From the NCBI GenBank assembly GCA_030789695.1, contig CM061133.1, positions 90,991,248 through 91,055,247 on the forward strand: a stretch of DNA of 64,000 bases. Reading direction: 5' to 3'. Numbering within the stretch: the stretch's first letter is position 1; each line of letters opens with the position of its first letter. This DNA is from Scilla litardierei. Its lineage: Eukaryota; Streptophyta; Magnoliopsida; Asparagales; Asparagaceae. Positions 12,692 to 23,322 of this stretch are shown in pieces. The notes under the pieces were generated by a model that saw only the letters and a list, made by a program, of their open reading frames with translations, was not told where the DNA came from and searched no databases. Position numbers and translations under genes: made by a program.

Positions 12692-14089
12692 CTACAAACT
12701 TTCAGGTGCTTGTGCCTCCTCTTTCTCTTCAGCTGGTTGTTCATGTCTAGGCATTTCTGGTTTTTCAATTTCACGTCCGCTACGCAATGTAGTCACTGCC
12801 TGACATGGTTTGACGTTGTTTCCTGAAAAAGAAGAGGGATTCGTATTAGGATTTGCAATAGGCTGAGCAGGTAATTTACCTTTGTCTTGTGACGCTATAA
12901 ATCTTGAAAAATTCTCAGTGAGCTGTTGTTGCATCTGAGCCATCTGTTGAACTGCAGCAGTGAGACTCTGAATTTCATTTTTCTGCTCCCTTTTCCCTTG
13001 ATAATTGGAGTGATTGGGATGGTAATAGGGAGTGGATGTATGCTGCTTCTGCTGATATGAAGCACCTCCTTGGTTTGATGGGTTCTTCCAATTGGCGTTG
13101 TAGCTTTGATTTGCCACCCAATTCACCTCTGATTCTGGATTTCTGCCCAATTCTTTAATTGCTGGGATTAGTGGGCAGACGGTAGTATCATGAACTGGCT
13201 TCTCGCATATGACGCAGTATGGCTCTGATGTGACTGCCTTTGCTGCTCTGAGATCAATATTTTGTAGCTTTTGCGTCACCAATGCCTCCACTTGTGCCAT
13301 CAATGCATCTTCTGGCTTCAAAGACTGCAAACCACCTTTTGTTTGATGTGTAGTCATGGACCTGTCAAATTCTGAAGGTGGCTCCCATCTTCTTGCATTC
13401 TCTGCAATGTTCTCCAAATATGCCCAAGCCTCCGTCGGGGTCTTCTCAAAGAAAGCTCCATTACACATCATCTCTACATATTGCTTCGTATTCGGCTGCA
13501 ATCCATCGTAAAAGAATCCAATGGTGCGTCCCTTGTCAAAACCGTGATGTGGGCACGCCAACAGAAGCTCCTTAAATCTTTCCAAAGTTTGATCGTATGC
13601 TTCAGTTTCCTTCTGCGAAAAAGACATGATATGCCTCTTTAAAGCTTGAGTCCTGGCCAAAGAAAAGAATTTTTTCAGAAATTCAGTTTGCATGGTTAGC
13701 CAAGAAGTAATAGATCTAGGAGGCAATGCATTGAACCAGTTCTTTGCCTTGTCTTTCAATGAGAATGGAAAAAGTTTAAGATAAACAACATCATTACTAA
13801 CTTTTCCATCCAACTGTGTAGAGCATGCTTCTTCAAACGTTTTAATATGCAAGTAAGGGTTTTCCCTATCCTCTCCATGGTAAGAGGGAAGGATCTGGAT
13901 TACCCCAGCTTTAAGCGAAAAAGAATGAGCACCCTCAGGCAAAACAATGCATGACTCAGAAGCAACTCTAGTGGGCATATAAGTAGCACTCAATGGTAGT
14001 TCTTGTGGGTGTACAAGAGGTTGTTCGTTATTATCAGCCATGTTTTCAATTCTTATCAATCTGTGTGAAGTGGAGGTCCTATGCCACAT
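12692..14089 (-). pseudogene. gag: Athila-type Gag
   Basis: The frame opens near the right LTR and contains the plant retrotransposon gag core (motifs W-F-N-A-L-P-P-R-S-I and F-L-K-K-F-F-S near residues 115-145). A CCHC zinc knuckle follows (C-x2-C-x4-H-x4-C, CVICEKPVHDTTVC) near residue 290, then a Q-rich C-terminus. It stops at TAG 12692-12694, but the same frame goes on into the protease ORF, so the stop is probably a mutation rather than a programmed terminator. Gag would form the cytoplasmic virus-like particle. The first ATG at 14089 is not certain to be the start; an in-frame ATG a few codons downstream is also possible. Confidence 0.88.
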
Positions 14090-14205
14090 AAACTAGCAAA
14101 GAGATATTTTTTTTTGTTTTCAATAATAAAACTAAGCTATAAAGTGGAAGGATCTCACCGAGTACTCCTCTGAAAAGCTGAAAATGTGGATCAAAGATAC
14201 CGTTG

Positions 14206-14223
14206 TCCCCGGCAACGGCGCCA
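14206..14223 (-). other. Primer-binding site complementary to tRNA-Asp
   Basis: On the minus strand the site reads TGGCGCCGTTGCCGGGGA. Its complement is the 3' end of plant tRNA-Asp including CCA, as I recall it. It lies 6 nt inside the end of the 5' LTR. This primer choice is typical of the Athila group. Confidence 0.88.
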
Positions 14224-14229
14224 AAAACT

Positions 14230-16038
14230 TGCTTCTCTCAAAATAATGTGAGCTTTACTCCCAAGCGCAGGAGATCGTGCAAGTAGTATCTGGAGAGTCC
14301 AGAGTCGAATCCTCGGGACAAGTCGACCTGAGATAACACAAATTCAACTAATCAAATAAAATATACGGTTAAGATAACAACCACCTTTGTGAAGGTGAAG
14401 AATAGTGTAAGGATTTTTAGCAGCGAAAGTGGTTCCTACAAGCATTACGGTATCACGAAAGTTTGGTATTCAGTGAGACAAGTATGCTACGGTTGTGAGT
14501 TCATTAGGAGTTTATAGTCGCTGAAATTTCACGTCTTTCAATGTCACATGACGCTTCACCCGGTCAAGGCGTGAAGGCGTCGGAAGATAAATCAATGAAA
14601 ACTAGTCAAAATAGCCTTAAACGTATTACTAGCAATGTTGATTTCATTAAACAATAATCGCAGCGATAAGTTCAGATTAGAGAACACAAATTGGCTAGCC
14701 TTATCAGGGCCTAGCCAGAGGGCACATCAACAATATCGATAGTAAGCAAATACCCATCAAATACGCTGTAGAAATCAACAAGACTAGCAATTTGGACATG
14801 ATAATAGGGCTAAAGACATGAGATTTAGCAACTACATACTCCTAACTACATCACAACCATAGCACAAAGAGATTAGCCACGCAAGGTGCAATAAAAATCA
14901 GATTTGATAGCAAAATACATCGTTTAGATAGCAAAATACAAAGAAATACACCAAATACGGGGTATAAGTTCAAGAAATTATCACCAAATCTCCTCCTTAG
15001 AACCCAAAACTCTCTGAGAATAGGAAGAATAGTCTCTGGAAATTTTCAGAATTTTCTCCTGGAGAAATACGCACAGTAGCCGCTCCAAAAGTCCCAAAAT
15101 ACGCCAGAATACCCCCAAAACCCTAGAAATACGCTTATATATTAACATTGCGGGTTTGAGGGCTTAACGGGTCTAAACCCGCTCCCGTACAAACCCGATT
15201 CGCAGCCGGCGACGATCGGAACCGTCGATCTCGAGCGGGTCAAATATAGGCCGTCCATCAATGCGGGATTGAACTATATGCCACCACCTGTGCTTTGCGA
15301 TTCATGCGATGCTCGCTTCGACTTTGAAATCAAACCCGCATCGATCCTCGCCGTTGGATCTTGCATCCACGGCCAAACTTGAAGCGGGCGCTGATAAATG
15401 CGGGGTGAAAGTGGGCCGTTGGATATCAATCCAACGGCGATGGTGACGCCGCGTGGCACGAGCGTAATTCGAAATCGAAACGATTTCGTAATTGAGGCGC
15501 ACCGTCGGATCGAGCAGCAAATCCCCGTGATTGCGCCACGTGTCCAAGAAATCCCCGCTCAACGTCCGCTGTTTCCCTTGATTGCGAACCGTTGGATTGG
15601 GATCCAACGGACCACAAAATTCCACGTCGCCATAGTATTACTTTGTGCGGGATTTATTAAGCGCCGTTGGATGCGGTGGGAACGGTCAGATGCGTGCCAC
15701 GTGTCTCATTCTGATTGGCTGGCGGCCGTATAATCCGTATTTCTTGCGTATTTCTCCATTTAATTAGTATTCTGCATTCAAAAATTCATAGTAATTAGTA
15801 CAGATCTCAGAAAAATACAAATAAATAGTCGTTGGAATCGTGAGATCGAGACGATGCTAAGAAAAATATAAAACTGCAGAAATACTCAATAGAATTCGTG
15901 TTTTGTGCACAAATAATGTGATTTCTCTAATAAACAATGGTGTACAAAATACGCACATATTAGAGAGCAATTAAGTATTATATAGGCACATCATAGGACT
16001 AATTAGGAGGTTAAATACGCAATATTCAACCCGAATCA
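14230..16038 (-). repeat. Athila-type 5' LTR
   Basis: This 1,809-bp LTR is nearly identical to 5731-7539. It carries the promoter of the element: minus-strand TATATAAG near 15140, with CCGTTGGAT/ATCCAACGG palindromes upstream at about 15415-15436 and 15589-15610. Confidence 0.95.
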
Positions 16039-16103
16039 GTCTGGCTATCCCGCTGTCCCTTTCTTTCCTGCGCTTTCTTCTTGGCTCATGTCTTGTCGTT
16101 CAG

Positions 16104-16553
16104 GGTTCAACACTCGCTGTCGAGTCGCAGCGTCGAGCTGTCCGTTTGAGGGAGCTGGAGGAGTCCTCTGCAAAGGACCACGAGCGGGCTGGGGCGGCGG
16201 AGGTAGCTGCGGTGGTGGCCCAGATGGAGTCTCGGCAACTCAAGCTCCGGGTGGCCGAGCTAGAGGGACGAGTGGCCGATCTCCAGGGGGAGTTGGAGGA
16301 CGCTCGGCGGTCGGCCGGGGATGCGACGGAGACGTTCCGCCTGGAGAGGGAGGAGTTCTAGTGGGAACTGTCGGATCGGCGTCAGGTGGCGCAGTTCACG
16401 GATGAGGTGGCGAGGGGCGTCATCGGGACTCTGGGGGAGAGGATCTTCGAGGTCCTCAGGGAGGCCTTCGGTAAGTATGAAGACCTTATCGGCCCCCAGA
16501 TCGTCGAAGTCGTCCAGTCCTCCTTCCGGGATTGTGCGGAGCGCGTCCTGTAA
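16104..16553 (+). pseudogene. Antisense ORF of Tat element, exon 3 (coiled coil)
   Basis: This is the C-terminal exon of the antisense ORF that begins at 4170. It starts after a pyrimidine-rich stretch ending in TTCAG (16103). It reads as a charged, alanine/glutamate/arginine-rich segment with heptad-like leucines (L-R-V-A-E-L-E-G-R-V-A-D-L-Q-G-E-L), typical of a coiled coil, and ends at TAA 16551-16553. One in-frame TAG at 16359-16361 interrupts it. The exon is in frame with 5059-5725 if the insert and the 65-bp intron are removed. Coiled-coil C-termini are usual for these antisense proteins. Confidence 0.7.
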
Positions 16554-17119
16554 GCCCTTCCTCCTGCCGATCCCCCTCGCTCCGAGCAGGGCGAGGCGCC
16601 CGAGGATGCGTCCTCCCGAGCCCGGGTCCCCTAGGTCGTCCTTCCTGGCATGTCATCCTTGTTTTTATCCTCAAATTTTTCAGCATCCGCTTCGCTTTGG
16701 CCCAGCCTACTTGAAATGGATCCCTGACCTCGCAATCTCCATTGGCATCTTTACCGGCTCTCTGCTTCAGGGCAAACAATTACTGATTGCAAGGATGTTC
16801 ATTTAAGCCAGCAATTTTGCGTTCTTGGTCGACAAGTTTTGCTCTGCCGGTGTCACCCTAGTTTTCGTGGGTGACGAATTTTGTTGTTCGCCGAGAGTGA
16901 ATTATTTGTAAGGAGGTTCCTCTACTTCGATTTCCTGTAAAAATACACACTTTTGTACCTCGATTAACTGTTGGAAATGAAATTGACCTACTTGAATTTT
17001 CCGCGCATTTTGCTTTGTTGCTGCGACTTCGGCTCCTCTGCTGATGGTGGTCACTCGCCTCCTTCCTCCAGGAGGTCGCACCTAGTCCCTCGAGTGGACA
17101 AGTCGGTTGATGTCCTTAT
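16554..17119. other. Non-coding internal spacer of the Tat element
   Basis: I see no convincing coding frame between the end of the antisense ORF and the 90-bp tandem array. The first part is GC-rich and the second mixed. It probably contains the 3' untranslated part of the antisense transcript. Confidence 0.5.
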
Positions 17120-17149
17120 TGGCTGGGGGGTTGCCCCAGTCCTATAAAC

Positions 17150-17710
17150 AATGGAGTCGGTCTAACCGTCTTCGCTGGCTGCGGGGGTCGCTCTCAGTCT
17201 TATGAGCAATGGAGTAGGTCAGCGAGGGAGAAGTCCCTCGGCTTAGGACCAGTTGGCGTTTGTGCTGGCTGGGGGAATTACCCCCAGACTTACGAGCGAT
17301 GGTGTCGGTCAGCGAGGGTGAAGCTCCTCGGCTTAGGACCGGTCGGCGTCGGCGCTGGCTGGGGGAATTTCCCCCAGACTTACGAGCGATGGAGTCGGTC
17401 AGCGAGGGTGAAGCTCCTCGGCTTAGGACCGGTCGGCGTCAGTGCTGGCTGGGGGAATTTTCCCCAGACTTATGAGCGATGGAGTCGGTCAGTGAGGGTG
17501 AAGCTCCTCGGCTTAGGACCGGTCGGCGTCTGCGCTGGCTGGGGGAATTGCCCCCAGACTTACGAGCGATAGAGTCGGTTAGCGAGGGTGAAGATCCTCG
17601 GCTAAGGACCGGTCGGCGTCTGCGCTGGCTGGGGAAATTGCCCCCAGACTTACGAGCGATGGAGTCGGTCAGCGAGGGTGAAGCTCCTCGGCTTAGGATC
17701 AGTTGTGATG
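17150..17710. repeat. 90-bp tandem repeat array
   Basis: The word 'gcttaggacc' (or one-base variants) recurs at 17241, 17331, 17421, 17511, 17601 and 17691, an exact 90-bp period. More diverged half-units lie upstream from about 17120. Each unit contains 'gctggctgggggaatt' and 'cccccagacttacgagcgatgg'-like words, which can pair as a short GGGGG/CCCCC hairpin. Because 90 is a multiple of three, all frames stay open across the array, giving spurious 30-residue repeat ORFs. Tandem arrays in the untranslated part are common in Tat-lineage elements. Confidence 0.92.
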
Positions 17711-17919
17711 GACCCCCCGTCTGGTGAGGTGGCGGTCTTCACTCTTATGCAGCCTTAGCAAAATGTTGACTCCGTCGGAGATGGAAAAAAGGAAAAAGGA
17801 GTGCATTTGTACTCTTAAAGGTCCTATTGGACTAGTACATTTGGAGGAAAAAAGAAATAAAGCATGACAGGGGGATGTGAACCTAGATAATCTCCTCCCG
17901 ACTAGGCGGTGACTGGGGG

Positions 17920-19613
17920 GCCTCACCTGCTCACTCTATGATGCGGAGGGGTCCTTGGACGGCGTTGACCTTCTTTCCTTTGTCCGGCTGCTTGGATGTT
18001 CCTTCTCTGTGGGCCGGGTCATCGGTAAAGTTCCTTGCGTGCCCTCGACTCATCAACTTCTCGATGTCCTTCTTTAGGTGCTAGCAGTCTTCAGTGTCGT
18101 GACCGTTGTCTTTGTGGTACTGGCAATACTTTTCCCCATTTCCCCCCCCCCCCCCCTCTTTTTGTCTTCGGCGGGGAGCGATCAACGCGCTCTTCCTTCT
18201 GCACTTGAGTGAGGATGACTTCCGGGGTGGTGTCCCTCGTATCCTCCCTCTGCTGCTTGTTTCTCGCCCTCTTCTCTATCCGGTACCCTTTGGGGCTGCG
18301 GTGCTCGCTATCGCCGCGCTTGGTCCCTCGTCTGGCCTTTCCTGCCTCGATGGCCAAGGTCTCCTCGGTCAACATGAAGCGCTCGGCCCTCGCCATGATC
18401 CCAGCGAGATCTTTCGGGGGATCATTGCGCAGAGATTTCTTCAAGCCTCTATGACGCAGCCCTTTCTTTAGGGCCGTTTGGACAACGAGGTCGGGAGGGC
18501 TGTTTACGTTCAGCCGCTCAGCATTGAAGCGACGCATAAATTGTCGGAGCAGCTCGGTCAGGCCCTGCACTATGTTCAACAAATGTTCAGCATCAGGCAT
18601 TACCTGTCGCCCTGCCATGAACTGCTTGCAGAAAAGCTGGGTGAGTTCCTCGAAGCTGTCAATGGAGCGGCTAGGCAGGCTGCGGTACCAAGTTCTCGCT
18701 GCTCCCCTGAGGGTCGAATAAAAGCCCCTGCAGAGCAGGGTATCATCGGCTCCCTGGAAGGACATGTCCCCCTCGTAGTCCATCACATGGTTCCCTGGAT
18801 CTCCTATCCAGTCGTATTTCCCCAGCGTCGGGATCTTGAATCGAGAGGGGACCTGCGCGTCGGTTATTCTCCGTGACATGGGACACCGGTCTCCGTGGAT
18901 GCCTCCAGGGGTCCGACAACCGCCTACCTCAGGCTCGTTCGGTTGTGGAGGTGGCACATGTGCTGGCTGGGCTGGCTCAACGGCCCTCGCCACACTGGAG
19001 GTGGGGCTGGTCCGGCGTTCCCGACTCCTCCAGCGGGAGCTTCCGCTTAGCCGTGATCGGTCCCTCGAGTGGTGCCGATCACTTCTTCTGCGGTGGGGTG
19101 ATCGTGGCCGACGAGACGACGCGGTCACCGATTCGTCCCCGTGTATTCAGTACCCCTCCTGCTCCTTTCGCGATAAGAGGAGGAGGCGCGCGATCTCGCC
19201 TGGTAGAAGCCGGGTAGTGTGAACCGACGCTCCGTGTTCGGTCTTCGGTTTCTGTGGTCAGCGACCATAGTGGACCGCAGGAGCGGGGGGCCCCCCTCCC
19301 AACGATGGACGTCGCCCAACACGTCTCCGTTGGCTGGCGCGGCGCCGATGAGCTGATGTACCGTCGTGACCAGCGTCTGAATGTTCGCGTTGGTCTCTTA
19401 GGCCAGGGCACGGAGCTGCTCCTACATGGCCAGCTCGGACTCGCCAGTCTCTTCGGCTGAGGGGGCGTGGTGATTACCATTGGGTGCGCCCTCAAGGTTG
19501 CTGTTGGGTGCGCCATTTCCCTCCTCCGGGATGGGGGGCATGCGTCTCTTCCCGTTGCAGGCGCGTGCCATTGCATGTGTGGTTTGGTTTTTCGTGGGAT
19601 AGTTCGTTCCCAC
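17920..19613 (-). pseudogene. gag: Tat-lineage Gag, frameshifted
   Basis: The central frame (19128-18091) contains the retrotransposon gag domain, with G-A-A-R-T-W-Y-R-S-L-P and E-L-x-x-x-F-x-x-Q-F motifs near residues 140-165, preceded by an SR/RH-rich segment. The N-terminal part lies in another frame (from ATG 19613) with stop codons at about 19422 and 19415, and shifts into the central frame near 19128. A run of about 15 C at 18144-18160 shifts the C-terminal end; in the next frame a YCQYHKDNGHDTEDC-like zinc knuckle is still recognisable down to about 17920. No protease follows. Gag would package element RNA in particles, here only if supplied in trans. Confidence 0.82.
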
Positions 19614-19624
19614 AGACGGTGCCA
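19607..19624 (-). other. Primer-binding site of the Tat-lineage element
   Basis: On the minus strand the segment 2 nt inside the 5' LTR reads TGGCACCGTCTGTGGGAA. This word is frequent in Tat-lineage Gypsy elements of the RIRE2 type, and a near copy occurs next to the 590-bp LTRs at 32880. I did not assign the tRNA. Confidence 0.75.
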
Positions 19625-19626
19625 GA

Positions 19627-20713
19627 TGTTTCAGAGTGTTTTCTCACTACAGTGTCGTTGATCGTGGACTGCCCGGTCAACGTGGTCAAGGGGCTGATTA
19701 GGGTCCCTTGGGTGCGTCGAGCGCGTGTAGACGCGACGCGAATCGGAGATGTAGTCGACGCAGAGCACGTCAGCTGGGCCGGGTCTGGATCCTCGGCCTC
19801 TGGGGGGCTGAGGAGAAGCCTCGTCCCGGTGTGAGGTGCTCGGCCTTGGACGGTCGGACGACGAGGGGAAGCCTCGGTGCCTTAGCTTGACACGGAGCTG
19901 AGGGGAAGCCTCGGCTCGGATGGGTGCGCTCGGCCTCGGTCGGTCGGACGATGAGGGGTAGCCTCGGTTGTCTCACTTGATGCACGGCCGGCGTGGAGCT
20001 GAGGGGAAGCCTCGGCTTGGATGGATGCGCTCGGCCTCAGTCTCTCCTGGCGTCGAGGGGTGGCCTCGATGCCTTGGCTGATGCTTGATGGCGTTCTCCT
20101 GGTGTCGAAGGGAAGCTTCGGCACTTGGATCTAACGTCTTCCTGAACAGACGAGAACACTCGTCAGGGAGGCCGGACCTTAGTTCCGGCCAAATCCCCTC
20201 CGATGCCTAAGTCAGATGACAGTCTGAAAGAGGAGGCTCGGTGGGGACGGTTCGACTCGAGAGGAGATCGGAACGACGTCCTCCAGCGCGAGCGGGGAGA
20301 AGGAGATGAAGTGGGGGAACTAGGTCGTTTATGGAGTACCTTAGGTTTTGTTACCTGAGATGCGGTCCTTTGTTCATTCGTCCTCCTAGTCCTTTTATAG
20401 GCCTCTCGTCACGACCACCCATGACTCACGTCCTTCGTCCGCCCCCAATCGTGCCCCCTCAATCCGCCTCCCCATCGCCGCTCCCAGCGCCACGCCAGCA
20501 CCTCCCCATAATGGCCATTAAGTGGAAGCGAGCCTGGGGGAACGGTTATCGCTGGAGTGGGCGAGTGACTCGCGCGTTTCCGGGGTCGGGTCAGATCGAT
20601 GTTTGGGGTCCTCTCATGGGCTTCGTTGGGTGGGCTTGGACCCCCCACGATTTCACGTTGTAGGCTGCGCCTTTGGGCCCATGCTGTTGGGCCTCCACAA
20701 AATAGACGTATCA
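19627..20713 (-). repeat. Tat-lineage LTR (5' LTR)
   Basis: This 1,087-bp LTR pairs with 2710-3797. The TATA-like motif TATAAAAGG lies at about 20392-20402 on the minus strand. It ends TATCA at 20713, followed directly by the AAAGG target copy and the resumption of the TNP2 frame. Confidence 0.93.
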
Positions 20714-20718
20714 AAAGG

Positions 20719-21817
20719 GATGTTAGCTAATTATACAACTTGGTACCATCATGGAGAGAAAGTAACGTGTGACAGGAGTGATTCTATCAACATGTTCATG
20801 TTAACAATTTTCTACACATTGGAGGTTGATGACCGGCAACCACTAAAGGAGCATGTTGATATGAGGCAGTTACTAAATGATGTATTTGAGACATATACGT
20901 CTAATGCGGATAATAATCAAACTATGGACAATACATAAATGGATTCAAATGTTTCAGAGTCAACAGACGGGATCAACGATGGACAAAATTCTAGCGAACA
21001 CATTGCTGATATGAGAAGTTTTCTTGAGTTGGTTAATGATAGCTCAAATCCATTATATACGGGGTGTGAGAAATATTTTTAAGTTATCATTTCTTTAACA
21101 CCTTTTGCATATTAAATTTCTGAGTGGAATGCCTGGGATGTACTTTTCTATGTTGCTTGAATTGCTTAATGGTGCATTTCCTAATATTGCATTGCCGACT
21201 TCAAATTACGAAGCAGGCAAAGTGGTTAATCAACTTGGTCGTGGTGTTCAGAAAATTCACGTGTGTCCATATGATTGCATATTGTATTGGGGTGATAGAT
21301 CTAATTATCAATCATGTGATGTTTGTAAGGTATCACGTTGGAAAGGTACAAAGGGCAGTGGAAGCTCAAGTTACGGTGAAAGTCACCTTTCAAAAAACAT
21401 TCCGGCCAAAGTGTTGCATTATTTTCAATTGATACCTCGATTGAAGCGACTCTACTTGTCATCTAAAACTTCATCCTTGATGAGATGGCATAGTGAGCAT
21501 CGTACAAAAGATGGAATGTTGAGACATCTGGCTGATGCTCAGGCGTTGAAAGCTTTTGATTTAAAGTACAATTCTTTTGCTTATGATCGACAGAATGTTA
21601 GATTGGGTTTGGCTTCTGATGGTGTTAACTCGTTTCGAACAATGAATACAACTTATAGCACTTGGCCAGTGATTCTTATACCTTATAACATGCCACCCTG
21701 GGAGTGTACGCGTAAGACTTTTATCATATTATCAATGGTCATTCCTGGTGAAAAAGGTCCAGGAAATGACATTGATGTTTACTTACAACCTCTTATACAA
21801 GAGTTTGCACGGTTAAA
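20719..21817 (+). pseudogene. CACTA TNP2 transposase, central part
   Basis: Coding resumes in frame after the target duplication with the conserved N-Y-T-T-W-Y-H-H-G-E segment of TNP2 proteins. A TAA at 20936-20938 and frame breaks between 20950 and 21105 follow. From 21105 to 21817 one frame matches the TNP2 core: YDCILYW-G, CDVCKVSRW, the P-A-K-V-L-H-Y-F-x-L-I-P-R-L motif, VRLGLASDGVNSF, YSTWPVILIPYNMPPW and GPGNDIDVYLQPLI. Homology ends within an E-F-A-R-L segment. The rest of the roughly 700-1,000-residue family is missing. The codon stops and breaks show a long-inactive gene. Confidence 0.92.
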
Positions 21818-22852
21818 TGAATACATATACACAATCACACCACGCTTGCTACAACACACCTACATGCATACAAGTATCTCATATGCCAATACACAATCCC
21901 CCACATGTTATTGTATACGGAAAGGTACATGCACTACATATACATCCCAATGGTCATATAGGCACCATTCTACAGGTAAGCGTATACACACATATATACA
22001 TATACCATAACTCCACTTAACCGTGCAAACCCATAGCCACCCCACTTATACAGGCACTGTATAATCTCAAATTCTCACATTCATCACATTCTACATATGA
22101 TACACGTCACACTTATATCCCTATCCCATAATAGGCACGGTATAGGGCTAAGGGTCTAAACTTAGGGTGAACGGGTTTAAAGCACCCATACCCACCTTAA
22201 GATACGTCTACTCCAAACACCCTGGGGCATTACTCATACTACCCGTGCATCCATTACTTATCTATTCGTTACATACACACCATATATGGCCATAGCACAA
22301 CACCTATCTTCACGCAGTAGTTTAACCCACAACCATATACCAAATTTAGACAATATACCAGTTCATATAAACACATAGGCAGTACGCAGACATATTCACA
22401 GTTATTTAAATTTTAACACATTAGGAATTCATACCCTAGCAATGCAACACTAGTGATATATATGCACTAACTTCCCTCACATATATTTACGCCCTCTACC
22501 CATACAAGCTCACATATATTCACGCATATACACTTCCCCCCGACCAAAGACAATATACACATTCCACTACTCTATCCACACAAGGATAGATGTACACACA
22601 TTGGTGTATTCCCCACATGAAACACAACTATAATTTAATATATAGTAAATTGCATACATGCACTCATATCACATACGTATACACCCTCACCCACACCTCT
22701 ACAAAACATATATATATATATCCCTGCTAGTTGATATGTATCCACCATATACATCCACTAATGAACATATACATATCACCTATACCTCAAAGTCGCTCGA
22801 GTATACCACATACCTACACATGTATCTGCATCTTACATCTATATAGAGACAT

Positions 22853-22929
<77 letters not shown>

Positions 22930-23304
22930 TCAAGTACTCGCACACCTAGTATATACGTCCACACCTATCTATACATGCAACTTTCATGCCATTCAAATAC
23001 AAATATATATATTTACTGGATACAAGTATACATTCGACGTATATAATTCAAATATCCAAGTACAACAACTGCATTTACATACACGAATCCTCATTATTAT
23101 ATATATATATACACACACTGATACCGGCAAATATACTTCTATAGTATACTCCACTACAGGAAGTTCATCCCCTGACTTCCTAATCTAGGGGTTTAAGGGT
23201 GGATCACTTAAGGCTCTAAAGTCACTACCCACCTTAGGGCTAATCTATCCCAATTACCTACTGAAGCATTACAGGTACTATCCTTACGCACATCACAGTG
23301 CGGT
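21818..23304. other. AC/AT-rich non-coding segment
   Basis: The DNA is rich in CA, TA and CACATATA words with no coding frame of known similarity. Two related blocks occur at about 22125-22250 and 23160-23285, both with 'acccaccttaag/aggg' and 'ggcattac/agcattac' words, so part of it is a diverged duplication. It sits between the truncated TNP2 frame and the primer-site-like segment of the next LTR element and may be internal sequence of that element. Confidence 0.5.
22856..22926. repeat. (TA)n microsatellite
   Basis: About 35 uninterrupted TA units. The open frame across it reads as alternating Tyr-Ile and is not a gene. Confidence 0.97.
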
Positions 23305-23322
23305 GACCTGCATGGGCCACCA
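23305..23322 (-). other. Primer-site-like conserved segment next to old Tekay-type LTR
   Basis: The plus strand reads GACCTGCATGGGCCACCA, identical to the segments at 26307-26324 and 47232-47249. In each case it lies just outside the LTR, on the 5'-LTR side of a minus-strand element, where the primer-binding site belongs. Confidence 0.6.

Larger units (their letters stand above)
5731..16038 (-). mobile_element. Athila-type Ty3/Gypsy LTR retrotransposon, nearly intact
   Basis: Two LTRs of 1,809 bp each (5731-7539 and 14230-16038), bounded by TG and CA, are flanked by a perfect GTCTG duplication (5726-5730 and 16039-16043). The LTRs differ at about 20 sites plus two 1-bp indels by hand count, close to 1.2%, so the insertion is recent relative to its host element. 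The minus-strand gag-pol is one reading frame (14089 down to 8852) broken by only two nonsense codons. The RT sequence ([15 protein letters not shown] box) and a tRNA-Asp-type primer site fit the Athila lineage. No envelope-like ORF follows integrase. Confidence 0.93.
2710..20713 (-). mobile_element. Tat-lineage Ty3/Gypsy LTR retrotransposon, gag-only, with nested insert
   Basis: Two LTRs of 1,088 and 1,087 bp (2710-3797 and 19627-20713) start TG and end CA. They are flanked by a perfect 5-bp target duplication AAAGG (2705-2709 and 20714-20718). Gag lies on the minus strand next to the right LTR, so the right LTR is 5'. Without the nested Athila element the internal region is about 5.5 kb and holds a broken gag, a 90-bp tandem array and a long antisense ORF, but no protease, reverse transcriptase or integrase. 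This resembles gag-bearing non-autonomous partners of RIRE2-type elements. Hand comparison of the LTRs gives about 37 differences, about 3.4%. Confidence 0.92.
2525..21817 (+). mobile_element. CACTA (En/Spm) DNA transposon remnant, interrupted
   Basis: Two blocks of a TNP2-type transposase (2525-2709 and 20719-21817) lie on either side of a complete LTR retrotransposon at 2710-20713. Removing the insert and one AAAGG target copy joins the two blocks in the same reading frame inside the typical N-terminal domain. The transposase homology stops abruptly at about 21817, before the C-terminal half of the family, and the continuation is not seen in the window. Terminal inverted repeats were not found, so the outer borders are unknown; the coordinates mark only the recognisable coding span. 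Confidence 0.8.

Noticed and set aside
17260..17727. Protein with 30-residue repeats
   Set aside because: It is a by-product of a 90-bp DNA tandem repeat; all frames are open and none shows coding constraint.
22731..22949. Tyr-Ile repeat peptide
   Set aside because: Translation of the (TA)n microsatellite.
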